A DNA stretch of 64,000 nt from Lophius americanus (GCA_037951165.1 JBBDHG010000004.1:310001-374000), one strand, 5' to 3'. Counted from the first letter of the stretch, positions 1-11,860 are shown. Notes: generated from the sequence alone by a model not told the origin. Numbers and translations: made by a program.

Positions 1-299
1 CAACAAAATATAATGCCACACCCCTCATCTGGGTTGGGCTCGGCCATTGGTCCGCCCTCAACAAAGGTTCCCATTCGACTCTTAGAACACTCCAGGTTTA
101 GTTGACTCTGAGTCCCTGTCAGAGCACATGAGAGCAGATTAACACTCTACAACACGCAGAATAAAACGTCATGTTTCACAATTATATTTTTTTGAACAAG
201 GCAAAAAAAAAAAGTTACCCAATTCACCAGCATGAAAAAGTATTCACACCCATGAACTTAATATCTAGTTGAGATGATCTTAACAGATCAGTCTGACAT

Positions 300-870
300 C
301 ATAGTGGTGGAATGTTGGCCCACTCATCTTTGCAGAACGTTTGAGCCTGCAAAGATGCTTATTCTTCTGCCTGCAGTCATTGTCTCGCTGCAATTGCACT
401 TGAGCTTCAACTCAGAGACTGATGTCTGAGAGAGGGGACAATTCATCTTTCTCAAAATTATAGCAAGTTCTCCCTGCTTTAAATCTGATAGATCTCCCCC
501 AAACCGTACATGGTCTCTTCCATGCCTGACCATAGTTATAATTTTTGTTTGTGGAATGTGTGTTTGGTTTATGTCAGATGTTATGGGACCCCTGCTTCCA
601 AATAGTTCAATGTTAGACTCATCAGTCCATGGAATTCTCTCCCTAAAGTTCTGGCGGTCTTCAAGATGTGTGGTGTCCACATTCAGGTGAGCTTTCTAGC
701 TTACCGGTGGTTTTCTCCTTTCAACTGGATTCCCAGAGCCTTAGAAATAGTTTGGTAAACCCTTCACAGACTACTGTACTTAAATAACCCTCTTTCTCAT
801 CTCTTCTGGAATTTATTTTAATTTTGGCATATCGTGCCACCAGTGAGTCATACCAGCCAACTTAATGTTT
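300..870 (-). mobile_element. Degenerate interspersed repeat, probably a DNA-transposon remnant
   Basis: The stretch contains wording common in fish transposons on the minus strand, including a WTDESNIELFG-like peptide near 590-640 that recalls the second catalytic region of Tc1/mariner transposases. The reading frame around it (680-324) is open for 118 codons, but the rest does not resemble a transposase. No terminal repeats were found. Class is uncertain. Confidence 0.35.
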
Positions 871-1695
871 TTAAAAAGGTCTATTTAAGTGATGATGTAT
901 GTGAACAGGCCTTTTTGTTCAGCTCGGCTGCAACCAGTTACTGATGCAGTTCTACAAGGCCAGCAATTTTTCAAACAAACACAGTTAGTATTAAATAACC
1001 GTTTTGTTTCAGTACATTCAGTTCATTACAATAATAATTTAAAATGGTGCGTTTTGGGAATGCTCAGGTTGCAATTCATTATGACACATGGGCAAAAAAA
1101 CAAAAACAACAAAAAGACAGAAAGTACTTTTTTTGTATTTGTCTGTAGAGCAGCATTTTAGTTATATCTACAAAATAAGGCTAAATAATGTGAACAGAGA
1201 AATTGCCAACCCATAGCTCTTTGCTTTAATAGCACTAGTTGTTGACATTTTTATCTTTACATTCATGTTGTTAATTTTAACAGGAAGATTTGGGTTTGAC
1301 CATATGAGGTTATACCTCCCTTTTAGACATAATCATGGACTGCATGGAGGACAATGTAACCACTCAACATAAGATATTAGAGAGATGGTTGAAGCTCTGA
1401 ACTAACCACCTTGACTCAACATCTCTCTCACTGGTGTTAAGGATTAGCACCAGGATTGGCAAGGATTATTTTCATTAGAACATTAAAAAAAAAAAAAAAC
1501 TTGCCTTCTCTTCTCAGTGTCTCTGCTGGTTGATCAGGGACGGGGTTGGCAGGTGTGGGGTGCACTCTGAAGTTTCCTAGGATATTATTTCATATTTATT
1601 TCACAGATTGGTCAAATGTGGAAGCACAAACTTTTATGGTGTAGTTACCTTAAATTTAATCTTTGATTAATGAATCAAAAGATTTAGAAACTTAC

Positions 1696-3694
1696 CAAAG
1701 GGTGGCAGAATATGATTGATGTTCAGCCATGCTTTAATGAAGGGGTAGATGGATATGAGCAAGCCTGGAACGCAGATATTATGATTATTCTGATGAAAGA
1801 CAGAATCATACTGCTTTTTATATGGAGTCCTACTCAGCTTTCTTTGAATAAATAATAATTAATAGTGAAATAGATGCATTGGAAATGAGTCTATTTTTCA
1901 AAGTCTCTGGTTCCAGAACAAATAAAATCAATCAATGTTTTTTTCTTTGCCTGAATTTGCACTGTAGAATATTGACATTAAACCAAGAGTGGAGGAAAAC
2001 CCAGTTTACTGTAGGCTCTGGGAAAAACCTCATTACAACGGGATGTCAAATTTCACCGTTGTATAAAAGAATAAATTGAATTGCTTGTGTATTTTCAATA
2101 TCGCACTCTGATAATTCCATGTTTTCATAGCGCCATAAATTGCCAGTGAGAGATCCTCTATTTCGTATTTCTATTAGACGTTTGCATAATAGCAGAAACA
2201 ACAAACATAGCCAACAATGAGAATGTTTGATGAAATAGCCTTCAGATTGTTCTTGGTGCAACAGATAGGGAGTAATGTTTCTTCCTGTTTGAATCAAAGT
2301 ACGAAGTAAGATCTGGGGAGCAGGCCTCTTCTGCCTCAAAGTGGAACTTTTATCTAAATCAACACAGTTATTGATTTTCCTAACAAAGCACAGAAGCTTT
2401 TGGGTCAGGAGGGTGATTGTGATGCATGAATGTGATTAAAATATCAAGGAACTGCAAAATGGAGTTTAGAGATTTTGTCAAAAAGCCCTTGTGTTGGAGG
2501 AGACATCAGGGTACATAATTCCAAAAACAGGACTGAAAATGTATCGCAGTAAAGGAAGATAAATGTGGATCCAGTGTGGAACACGTCTAATTCTACGTCC
2601 AGTGACCAGCATCTAACTACAGTCTTCTGTGTGTGATGCTTTTACAATTAATCCCTGTTAAATGTTAGAAGATGAGCAGGTTAAAAACATAAGCAGATGT
2701 TTTGCATTGTGTATTCATAGAAAATGAGAACCCTGTGAGTTTCTCTTGAACATCAGACAACAATAAAGTTAGAACAAGATGCGATTTAGTTAATTTGCCT
2801 TACTTGACATTGCCTGTCATGGAATGTTACTCATGCACTTGGGCACATGTGATGTTGATCCCAAACTATATATTGTGCAGCTCTATTAACAATGCATGCT
2901 GATGTTGTCTTCCTCAGTTCAAAACCCCTGCCATTTGCTCTCTCTCTCAGGGAAAGTGGTTTCTCCCCGCAACACTATACATCAGGCTGAGGTTCCGGTT
3001 ACACTCATGTATCAAATGATCACATGGTGTGTTTTGAAGAGTGATTGATGGAAAATGTCACAAGTCACTGATCTTTTTATATAGGTATGCGTGAAAAATG
3101 TAGATACATTTGTTTTCCATTGTAATGAATACATAATCACAAATATGTGAAAATTCAATTTGGGAGGGTTGCAGCATATCAATCACAGGTATAAATCATG
3201 TATAAATTGATTTATATAACGATCAAAATTAATGTTACATATTCTGTACCTGCCTGGTGGAATATGTCACCAGGTCATAATTTTTTTTTTTAAAAAGCCA
3301 TGATATATCAAGCTCCAAATACAAGTAAGTATGACCTTTAAACTGTTAAAAAAAAAAAAAAAAACAGGTCCTGAATCATTCTGGAATGATTCAGGACCTG
3401 GATCATTATGGTGGAATTATGGTTAACTCGCTATTCCTCCATAAATTTATATTGACACAGCAGAAATGGACTACAACAATTAACAACAATTAATAAGAAT
3501 CTTTCTTTCTATAAGTAGGCTAATCACTTTAAGGTTTCACACTCACCGAGTCCCCCTGCTCCCAAGAAGATGCCTCCAACCGCATCCGCATCGCAGTCCT
3601 TGGACACACCAATGATAATGCAGCCCGCCACAATGCTGAGCAGGGCTGAACCCACCCGTAGCCCATGGTACTCCCCAACACTAACAGGGTTCAT
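1696..3694 (-). CDS. Partial gene for an unnamed small two-TM membrane protein (two exons)
   Basis: Two exons read in frame on the minus strand. Exon A is 3694-3547: the ATG at 3694-3692 has an in-frame TGA directly upstream, and the exon ends at a GTGAGT donor. Exon B is 1764-1696, preceded by CCAG and followed by GTAAGT. The junction keeps the frame (148 nt, then 69 nt). The roughly 72 residues begin MNPVSVGEYHGLRVG, run through a first hydrophobic segment (about residues 15-31), a short KDCDAD loop, and a glycine-rich second hydrophobic segment (about 38-60) ending near YPFIKAW. Exon B ends in the middle of a codon, so at least one more exon must lie at lower coordinates; I could not find it and it may be outside the window. 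The two-TM layout with a short loop resembles barttin or other small TMEM proteins, but I do not recognise the family and assign no function. A splice-compatible, membrane-like reading in both exons argues that the gene is real. Confidence 0.55.
3365..3400. repeat. Perfect 17-bp inverted repeat with 2-nt loop
   Basis: Arms 3365-3381 (CAGGTCCTGAATCATTC) and 3384-3400 are exact reverse complements, separated only by TG. The palindrome follows directly on an A-run that ends at 3364. It lies just inside the intron of the unnamed minus-strand gene. Confidence 0.9.
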
Positions 3695-4139
3695 TCAGCA
3701 GGTGGAGGCCCCCACCTACCATTCACACAAACAGTGCCCTGACAGTGTATTCTTCTGTGACTTGGGCCCTCACACACACACACACACCTTAGTTTCACTC
3801 TCACACTGACACAGAAGCACTTTCTCTGGCCCAGCCTCTTCTCCTCAAGACATTTCATGCATCTTTAAAGATTGAGCTCTAGTTTCCAATGCCACTGAAA
3901 ATTAGACAGCTTGGGGCGCTAACTGTAATGACGGTGTTATGCATGCTACAAATCTGATCACAGCCCTCTTCCAAGCAGGCATGTAGTACCAAATCCACAG
4001 CAGAGTAGTGTAATTTAGGCAAAATGTCTATTTAAAGTACAAACAGATATATGGCTGTCTAAGACGTGTACAGTGCATCAAGGACATGACGCTGAGATAC
4101 AGCAGTACAGTACAGTACAGAGCGGCATAGAGACACTAA

Positions 4140-4160
4140 GAGAGAGAGAGAGAGAGAGAG
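4140..4160. repeat. (GA)n microsatellite
   Basis: An uninterrupted GA dinucleotide run. The rest of 3695-4698 shows no gene that I can support; part of it (about 4160-4245) is repeated at 6045-6093 and 7196-7235. Confidence 0.85.
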
Positions 4161-4698
4161 GCATAGTTGGTCCAAGCACTTTCTTTCTTGTGTGATTCGT
4201 CTGTGGGCTTGAAGGGAATGTGTAATGAAAGGTTCAGAGAGTCCTCTACGGTGGGGGCCTGAGGCCATCTATAAAGCCCCACTGTTGCCATAGGAATAGC
4301 ATATCCATGGCAACAGAGGGAAATAGAGGGTAAGCAGGATAAACACCAATGTGAAGGATAACAAATAATTTTACTTGGTTTATGAGAAACACAACACATT
4401 TCCTGTTCATTAGGTAAAGTTCTATCTTCCTCCTGAGCCACAGGTGTACATCTATCATTAATCAGTGCTGGTAGTGTAATTTATGTGTGTGAACATGTGA
4501 GGGAGTGTGTTGTTTATATTCATAATCATTATTATCTACATTAAAAAAAAAAAAAAGATCTGTGGAATTGCTGAAAACTTTTATCCTAATAACAACTAAC
4601 AACATTTCTGTTGAATGTCATGAATCACTTGGAAATGTTCTATATTTGTGGTCTATGACATTTTGACACACTGGCAGACACTGCAATATACATCATAA

Positions 4699-5275
4699 AT
4701 AAGATAAGATAAGATAAACCTTTATTAGTCCCACAATGAGGAAATTGCAGCAGCAAAGAGTGCACACACAGCAATATAACAGAATAAAATGCAAATATAA
4801 ATATAAATATTAAACTATACTAGAGTATTAGACCATAATATAAATATTACACTATACAGGACATTTTTCACTATAATATAAATATTACATGATAGAGGAA
4901 ATATAATATAAATATTAAAATATACTAAAATATTATACTATACTAAAAGAATGTATGTATGTATATATATATACTATAATAAAATATTACAATATACTGT
5001 ACATATTGCACTATAGTAGAAATATAATAGAAATATTGCACAATACAATAATAAAATAAACAACATAAAATAATAATATATATACTAAGAAATAAAACAA
5101 GTGGCAATATTCATTGAATTAAATTAAATGTGCAATTTGAAATGTGGACATGTTGAATATTACACTGTCCCATAGTGAAAAGTGCAAGTGAGGCATGTGT
5201 GTATGTTTGTGTGTGTGTTGGTTGGTGGGTGGGTGGGTGTGCACTGAGTCCAGAGGACATCCCTGGACCGGTCTG
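4699..5275 (-). mobile_element. LINE 3' end (CR1/L2/Rex-like) with AT-rich decayed body
   Basis: The plus strand starts with GATAAGATAAGATAAACC followed by TTTATTAGTCCCACAATG, which is the reverse complement of a non-LTR retrotransposon 3' end with a short tandem tail. The same family ends at 35881-35940. Near 5241-5272 a segment matches the LINE coding sequence at about 36110-36140 (the CTGAGTCCAG..GGACATCC block, which encodes GCPLDSV in reverse). Between them, 4787-5060 is a degenerate AT-rich tandem array built on ATAATATAAATATTA units. Confidence 0.7.
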
Positions 5276-5439
5276 GATTTCCGGATAAATGTAATTATTA
5301 TCAGTGACGCATTATTATTCATTCACATGCTCGATTTATTAAATGTTCAAACATATTTGTATTTTCATACAAAAGCACAGCGGTCAAATGTTGTGATTGT
5401 AATAGTTAGGATCAGAAATGAGAAAAAACAAAATGTCTA

Positions 5440-5511
5440 TGCGTTGGCCGGGAATCGAACCCGGGTCAACTGCTTGGAAGGCAGCTATGCTAACCACTAT
5501 ACCACCAACGC
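5440..5511 (-). tRNA. tRNA-Gly (anticodon TCC)
   Basis: The reverse complement folds as a 72-nt cloverleaf. The acceptor stem pairs GCGTTGG with CCAACGC and has discriminator A. The D-arm is GGTATAGTGGTTAGCAT, the anticodon arm is CTGCCTTCCAAGCAG with TCC in the loop, and the T-arm contains GGTTCGATTCC (box B). No intron. A T-run (complement of AAAACAAAA at about 5427-5434) gives the Pol III terminator. Confidence 0.96.
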
Positions 5512-5820
5512 CATATATGTTCTCTGTTCTAAACTCAAATTAACACTAGCTATGACGTAGGGGTTTGACTAGATGCTGATGACTTCTTTCAGCACGCATT
5601 CACATTTGTAGGCGTCTGTATTTCAAAGTTTTGACGTAATGACTATCAGATAATAGTTTAGAATCACATCCCTTTTTTCACATGAAACAGCACGAAAGCA
5701 GTTATTATAAAATGTATTAATGACCGTGATACCTTCGTAGCAGTACATGGGTTGGGCAAATAGTAAGTCATTTGTATGTAGTATGTTTGATCAAGAAGCA
5801 CAAGCCGACAAAAAGGGAAG

Positions 5821-5894
5821 TGGCCCGTACGGGGATCGAACCCGCGACCTTGGCGTTATTAGCACCACGCTCTAACCAACTGAGCTAACCGGCC
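5821..5894 (-). tRNA. tRNA-Ile (anticodon AAT)
   Basis: The reverse complement is a 74-nt cloverleaf. The acceptor GGCCGGT pairs with ACGGGCC (one G-T pair), the A box is TTAGCTCAGTTGGTTAGAGC, the loop CTAATAA carries AAT, and box B is GGTTCGATCCC. A TTTTT terminator lies just downstream on the minus strand (complement of 5811-5815). No intron. Confidence 0.96.
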
Positions 5895-6100
5895 ATAGAT
5901 GGAGACATAACAGAACATATATAAATAGATAAAAATGGTATTTCCTCTTGGGTCATAAGCTTTAGATAAAATGGCGTACTCCAATGTAACAAGCATAGAA
6001 GATGACGAGGGAGAGCGTGAAAAGCGAAAGAGAACAGACGTTATGCATACTTGGTTAAGGCAACTCCTGCTTGTGTGATTCGTCAGTGAGCTGGAACTAC

Positions 6101-7192
6101 TGTGGCCGACAGGGGAAAACGCACTGTAAATCAAAATCAATTTGTTACAATGCGCATCGTGCTCATGGTGCAACGTCAATTTGATATCATGCACATCATG
6201 CGGATGCTGCAACATCAATCTGACATCATGCGCATGCTGCCAAAATCAATTTGACATCATGCTCATGCTGCGAATTAAAAAAACCTCCATCAAGTTGACC
6301 ACCCACAAGCGCAGCAAATAAAGAAAACATCTTCATCAATTTGTTCATCACAATGGATGTTCGATTAACATCCAGGTTATGCATTCATGTGACTAAAAAT
6401 AAAACTAATCGATGTTGTGAAAACAACAAATAAAGTTAATGCTAAGTCTAACACGCACAGTATCCAAAGCTATAGTAAACAAGGTTTATTGTACTTACTG
6501 AAAACTCTCAACCAACAATTTTAATAGAATATGTATGTGACATTCTGACCATTGTGTAAACGTTGCCATGGCGACAACTGAAACGCGATGGTGGTTAAGA
6601 GTTTTCTTCATCAAGTATAATGATAAATGATCTGCAAAAACCACAACAAAACACATTACGAAAAAAAGATCCGCAAGAACTACATCACAACACATTAAGA
6701 AAAAGCCACAAGACAACAGAAATGTTTACGAAGGAAGCAAGTATAATACACCTTTGTTACAGTAGCTTTCGGTACTGTGCATGACACATTATTAAGTTTA
6801 TTTGTTGTTTTCGCAATGTTGATTAAAGTTTTATTCTAAGTCCATGACAGCATGACCCGCAATACTAAAATTTCATGAAATGTTTTTGAATTATATCATT
6901 TTTATTTGCAAAATGACGCGATAAAATCAGATCACTTTAAAATATCTTTCCTTAAACACTTCCGTTCTCTTCTGACTTTTGCATATAATTTTCTTATTGT
7001 GCTGTGTGGTGGTTTTTGGAGCGTGTGTGGCGAAACTGATGAAAATAGTTTCTTATTTAAAGCGTGAATGTGTGTTGTCAACTCGATGAAGATGTTTTCT
7101 GAATTTACAGCATGCGCATGTTGTCAAGTTGATGGTTGGAATGTTTTTGGTGTCAAATGATGGTTGCAGAGCGTTTGCCCCTGCCGGCCACC
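6101..7192. mobile_element. Foldback-like DNA transposon with long imperfect inverted arms
   Basis: The left end (6101-6126) and the reverse complement of the right end (7192-7167) agree at 22 of 26 bases around a GTGGCCGRCAGGGG core. Further inverted matches lie inside: GAAAACATCTTCATC at about 6324 against its complement at about 7085-7101, and AACAACAAATAAA at about 6422 against its complement at about 6796-6810. The arms therefore seem to run roughly 400 bp each around a central loop. The left arm carries subterminal repeats of about 35 bp (CATCAATYTGACATCATGC type, 6172-6270). The outer flanks look like one ancestral repeat interrupted by the insertion. There is no transposase frame, so it would be non-autonomous. 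A target duplication is not evident and the superfamily is unresolved. Confidence 0.65.
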
Positions 7193-7397
7193 TTATGGAA
7201 GGGAATGTGTTAGGAAAGGCTCAGAGAGTACCTATTTCTCCATAGTCTGTATCCTCAGAAGATAATATGGTGGGGTTATTATCATTATTAGTTGAATGAT
7301 TTTTCGTAGCGGCAATAAGAGCACACATCCGACCTGAATTTGTCAGTTTGTTTTACTTGTGCCTTTATAAATATTATGTATACCATCACAGCAACAA

Positions 7398-7469
7398 GAC
7401 CTCGTGGCGCAACGGTAGCGCGTCTGACTCCAGATCAGAAGGTTGCGTGTTCAAATCACGTCGGGGTCA
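7398..7469 (+). tRNA. tRNA-Trp (anticodon CCA)
   Basis: A 72-nt cloverleaf. The acceptor GACCTCG pairs with CGGGGTC with discriminator A. The D-arm is TGGCGCAACGGTAGCGC, the anticodon arm CTGACTCCAGATCAG contains CCA, and the T-arm contains GTTCAAATCAC. A TTTT terminator follows at about 7473. No intron. Confidence 0.96.
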
Positions 7470-7596
7470 ATCCTTTTGAGATTATCAGAGGTTTACACAG
7501 GAAATCCTTTTTCAAAAATACTCACCGAACAACCTAACTTCAACATGAAATTATCATAAATGGACAATGTAGTGTAACTAGACCTAAAATAGTCAG

Positions 7597-7667
7597 ATAT
7601 AGATATAGATATATACGTCTATGTATATATATGTTCATATACGTCTATGTATATATATATATATATG
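7597..7667. repeat. AT-rich simple repeat (TAGA / TATA)
   Basis: A TAGATA array passes into two copies of ACGTCTATGTATATATAT and a TA run. The 65-67 codon open frames over it are low-complexity artefacts. Confidence 0.8.
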
Positions 7668-7931
7668 TTTTTGTAAACGGATCATAAGTGTCTCTGTGTC
7701 TCCAAATGTGTTTCTACAAGTGTTTGTAAGTTTTTGTTACTCTCTTGAATTACGTGTGTGCAAAGATTTGAAATTGTCCATCAATCGACAAATTTACTTT
7801 TGCTCATCAGGTTCAGTATCTTGAGTATGCCTGTTAGTGTCTGCTAAATAAATACAGCTCGACTTAATAGTATGTGCAGATGCATCTGCGCTGTAAATTG
7901 TATTTCATCGTTTGTGTGGCAAGCAAAACGA

Positions 7932-8003
7932 GGGCTCGTCCGGGATTTGAACCCGGGACCTCTCGCACCCTAAGCGAGAATCATACCCCTAGACCAACGA
8001 GCC
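7932..8003 (-). tRNA. tRNA-Pro (anticodon AGG)
   Basis: The reverse complement is a 72-nt cloverleaf. The acceptor GGCTCGT pairs with ACGAGCC with discriminator C. The D-arm is TGGTCTAGGGGTATGATT, the loop TTAGGGT carries AGG, and the T-arm contains GGTTCAAATCC. A TTTT terminator follows on the minus strand (complement of 7925-7928). No intron. Confidence 0.96.
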
Positions 8004-9759
8004 GATGTAAGCAGCAACTGATGACGGTTTATAAATAACTCCATATTCTATTTAGACACACCTTACATCAGTCACCATGTACCAGGTATGACTGTGACAC
8101 GCATACCTACAGAAGCGATACCTAAATACTTTCCAAATCAACAACTGCCGGTAACTAAAATATGCGAATTCCTAAGTATGTCTCTTATTTGGTTAATAAG
8201 TACTGTACTTCAGTATTACAAGTATGTATCGTTACCTTAACAAAACCTTGGTGGGTTAAATTCCCCTCTGTAGCAAACGATGGAGTTAGTGAAAACTAGT
8301 TTCAATCCAAGTTTGTAGACAGCAAAAAGAGGCAACATCAGCCACTGAGACTACTACATTTTCGCGGCAGCCTCTCGTTAATTAATTATATGTTACATTA
8401 CGTACTAATAATTAGTTGGCGTGTGTACCATACGATCTAATTGGCAATCGAAATTGGAAAAAGTAGCATACCTGGCTCCTTCCCTTCACTTGACCAGTTG
8501 CACCGCCTGCTGTTTGGTTTCTGTTTCATTCTAAACACGAATCGCTGTACCATTACAGAAAACACCTTGTCTTAAAGCTGTAAGGTATTCCGTCAGATAA
8601 ATGGTCTGCTTTACTGTTTCGACGAGTTGAGTCATTATTATTAAACGTGTACCTCCTAACTCTATGTAATTGAGCCAACTTGGCTCACAATAACGTCTCT
8701 GTTGAAGTATGTTATGCTAATATATTCCACTAGATGTCCCTGTTTTGTCTTTCTCAGATAGATTCCTCAAAGGATGTTGAACAGAATACATCGCTCCAAT
8801 CTTTCTAGTGAAAATTTCCAAGAGAATAGTTTTGGCACCTACTGAGCCCCACTATTGTCAGATGAGAATGAAAAAAAATTGATCTGTAACTCCGTGAGCA
8901 CAGTTTAGCAATCCGTGCCAACGGATAAAATGTTTGGATTACAATGGATTAGACCGATGCTTAGATTGTTGAATGCTGTCGCCGGTCCCTGGCCCTCAGG
9001 AACATCACAATAAAATTGCATGTATTGCTTACATAAAAGGCAAGTAGGCACATGAGAATACGGGTAAAATAAAGTTCTAATATTTCACATTATGCCAAAG
9101 GTAGTGCCATTGAGCCAATCTTAAATTTTCAGTTCGATCACATTGCATTTAACCCCGTTGTTTAAAATAGATTTCAATTACACCTTTTGGGATGAGAAAA
9201 TTATGAGGTTTATATTTGTTGAGCTATGTGTTTTAATTAAAACTTTTAGGAAAAGAAGATGCGAGCCAGATAAATTCCTAATATTAATTCAATTTTAGCA
9301 ATAAAGTATGATAGGCTGAATATAAATAAAGTTATCATGACCTGCTTCAACAGGCAAATGGAAAATATTCTAGAATAATAATTCTACTTACAGAAAGGTG
9401 ATCTTTAACAAGGGACATCTCTTTATGCAGGTTCGACAAGAATTTACTTTACAATCTTTATAAAGCAGATTTATATAGAGTCAAGATTATATATGACTGG
9501 GTTTAACTAAAAACACAATTTCTGATGAGAAAGAAACGTCTAATAATTATTGTTATTCCATAACAGAGGTGGAAAATTTGTATTTCCCAAAGGTTTATCT
9601 AGTTTGCAATCAGATGCAGTGATCAGAATATAACTATTTTGGGAGGTTTTTTTAAGGTTTTTTTTTTTATCGAAAAGGCTCAGAGAATAACCCAATTTAG
9701 ATTGACCATTTGCAATGCAATGGTTCCTGATAACATTTATACATCAAGTACAGTGGGAG
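8004..9759. other. Intergenic, nothing recognised
   Basis: AT-rich unique-looking sequence. I see no splice-compatible frame, RNA gene or clear repeat. Confidence 0.6.
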
Positions 9760-10400
9760 TACATTCAATTCAATTCAATGTAACACTTTATTAACGACAC
9801 AAGTCATTGAGGGGTCCATAGCAAAATGAAGACAAAAAAAAGCAAAACTTAAATAATAAAATGAAGCACAAACATAGCAATTAACGCAAAGGCATTCCGA
9901 TCTGACATTATGTATTTGGGCTAAAATGCCCATGGTTCCACATTTTAGACCAGAACCTGACTGAGCTCAGAGCAGGCTCGTGGCTAATATAATACTGTTA
10001 GCAGGGTCAGATACCCTGGACAGGCATCTATACATGATATTTCGTATGACAGCGGAGCAGGTGGGTACATGAGCATTAACACACATTCTGCTTGCACCGC
10101 AGCTTCTCTGGGCTTTAAGCAGCAGCCTCATACTGTCGTCATAAGCCACTGTGAGTCTCTGCATGTTACTTTTCCTGTAGCAACGCCACAGGTGGGTAGG
10201 ATTTAACGGGGTACAGTAAGATTTAGAAAGAGATGTATTCACAGTAACCTAACACATACTAAATTTGTGTGTTTGCTTGTGCATACGGCTTTCGGCAATG
10301 TCTGTAAATGTCCCTATCATTGGATAGATCATTAGTTATGATATGACCCAGATATTTAGCCTCATCACACACTTTAAGGGCAATCACTGACGAAGAAATC
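9760..10400 (-). mobile_element. LINE remnant: C-terminal part of a non-LTR reverse transcriptase
   Basis: On the minus strand the sequence at 10380-10260 reads CDEAKYLGHIITNDLS, followed after a break by an open frame (10242-9967) containing LTVAYDDSMRLLLK and AVIRNIMYRCLSRVSD. These are the usual words at the C-terminal end of fish LINE reverse transcriptases. The element then decays into an A/T-rich 3' end at 9767-9840. The frame is interrupted and no upstream catalytic core is present, so the copy is 5'-truncated and dead. Confidence 0.75.
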
Positions 10401-11860
10401 AAGAAATACCAATTTTCTATATTTTTTGCTTCTGACTATCACAATATAACTCTTATTTTAATTGTATATGATGTCAGAATCTGTACCATATTGACAGTAT
10501 GTCCTCAGTAACTGTCGAAGATAATAGCTCTACAAGGACAGAAGATACCAAAAGTACCAAAGGTCACCTGTTAGGTAGTTAAGCTAGTTCAATATACCCC
10601 ACCAAGGTGTCAGTTTGAAGAACCTTTCATTCAAGGTCCTCCTATGATAGGTTAGACCAGTCTTATAACACCCAAACATATGACACTATCAACAGAGGAC
10701 AACACATGTATAATGCCTACATTAGCAATATAGAAAAGGGTCAATACTGGCCTGATATCAGCATTCGTATCTCCAACAACATAGATGCAGATGGAAGCAT
10801 TGTCCTCAATAAAAGTCATGACACAGTCTAATGAGATTCCACCAACATTTTGATATCACTCGTAGGTTTTGTAAGTCTGATATTTATTTTATTTTTATTT
10901 TACAATCAATATGTCGACTCAAAATTGTTTTATGGTGCAAGGGCACACAATTTACTTGCCCCAAATACGAAAATCCTCCAGACTTGAATGCTTGTCTGAG
11001 TGATGACGATGACCCAATGGAGGATACTGGTCAAAAAGAGTTGGGGAACTATTTGTTTAAATACGTATAAATACACTTTTTTGGTATTTATTAATATTTT
11101 ACTATATTTTCCATGAAACAACATGAGTGACTGAGGCCTCTGTTTAAAAAACTATAGGGTCTCTGTGTTGGAATTGTAAATGTAAAATGGATCCCACTGA
11201 CTCACTTGACTTCAACATAGAAGGACTTACTTGAGGTTAAATCACAATTACAATAAATATGTTCTGTTATTCCAATATCCAATTATACGACGAGTACATG
11301 GTCCAATTTGTGATTTTTAAAAATAAAGTTGGAACTAGAAAGTACACAGAGAGGGTACACCTATGCCAATGCCCAACAACACCCAAAGTAGACGTTATGT
11401 ATTTTAAAGGAGTTAAGGAAAAAAATGTTTATGTTCATTACGTCAGTTCCCCATAATTTAATCATCATTTAGGATATGCCAAAATCAATCTCAGGGTAAA
11501 ATCTCACGCTGAAATTCCATTACAGCTTGACAGCTACGTTCTTTTAATCTCCCTTTTAGTCAATATGACTAATAGTCTTATGTTTGTCAACGTTATATTG
11601 ACCAATTTATATTCCCTGGAGAATCATTTAAATTATAATGTCACATTCAGAGGGTATTGCGTCACAATTAACTTATGATATGATTCTGTAAGCAACATGC
11701 TGCCGGTTGTCCCTCAGTCGCTTTATCAACGTGTCGAGTAGAGAGGAGCAAGGCACGCCGATGTTGGTGAATACGTCCATACCAGTCAGCAAATCTTTGT
11801 ACGGCATACGGGTTTTATCTGTTGTCATGTGACTCCAACTCGGCCATCTTGTGGAAAAAG
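10401..11860. other. Intergenic, no supported gene
   Basis: Short open frames exist (for example 10831-11070), but none has splice support, a recognised domain or a convincing composition. A (GA)n run lies at 11862-11881. Confidence 0.55.

Noticed and set aside
5195..5560. 121-codon plus-strand open frame
   Set aside because: Runs through a GT-rich repeat and the antisense of a tRNA gene; not coding.
5859..6218. 119-codon minus-strand open frame
   Set aside because: Overlaps the tRNA-Ile gene and the left arm of the foldback element.
9967..10242. Possible host gene
   Set aside because: The peptide words are those of a LINE reverse-transcriptase C-terminus; this is a dead retrotransposon piece.
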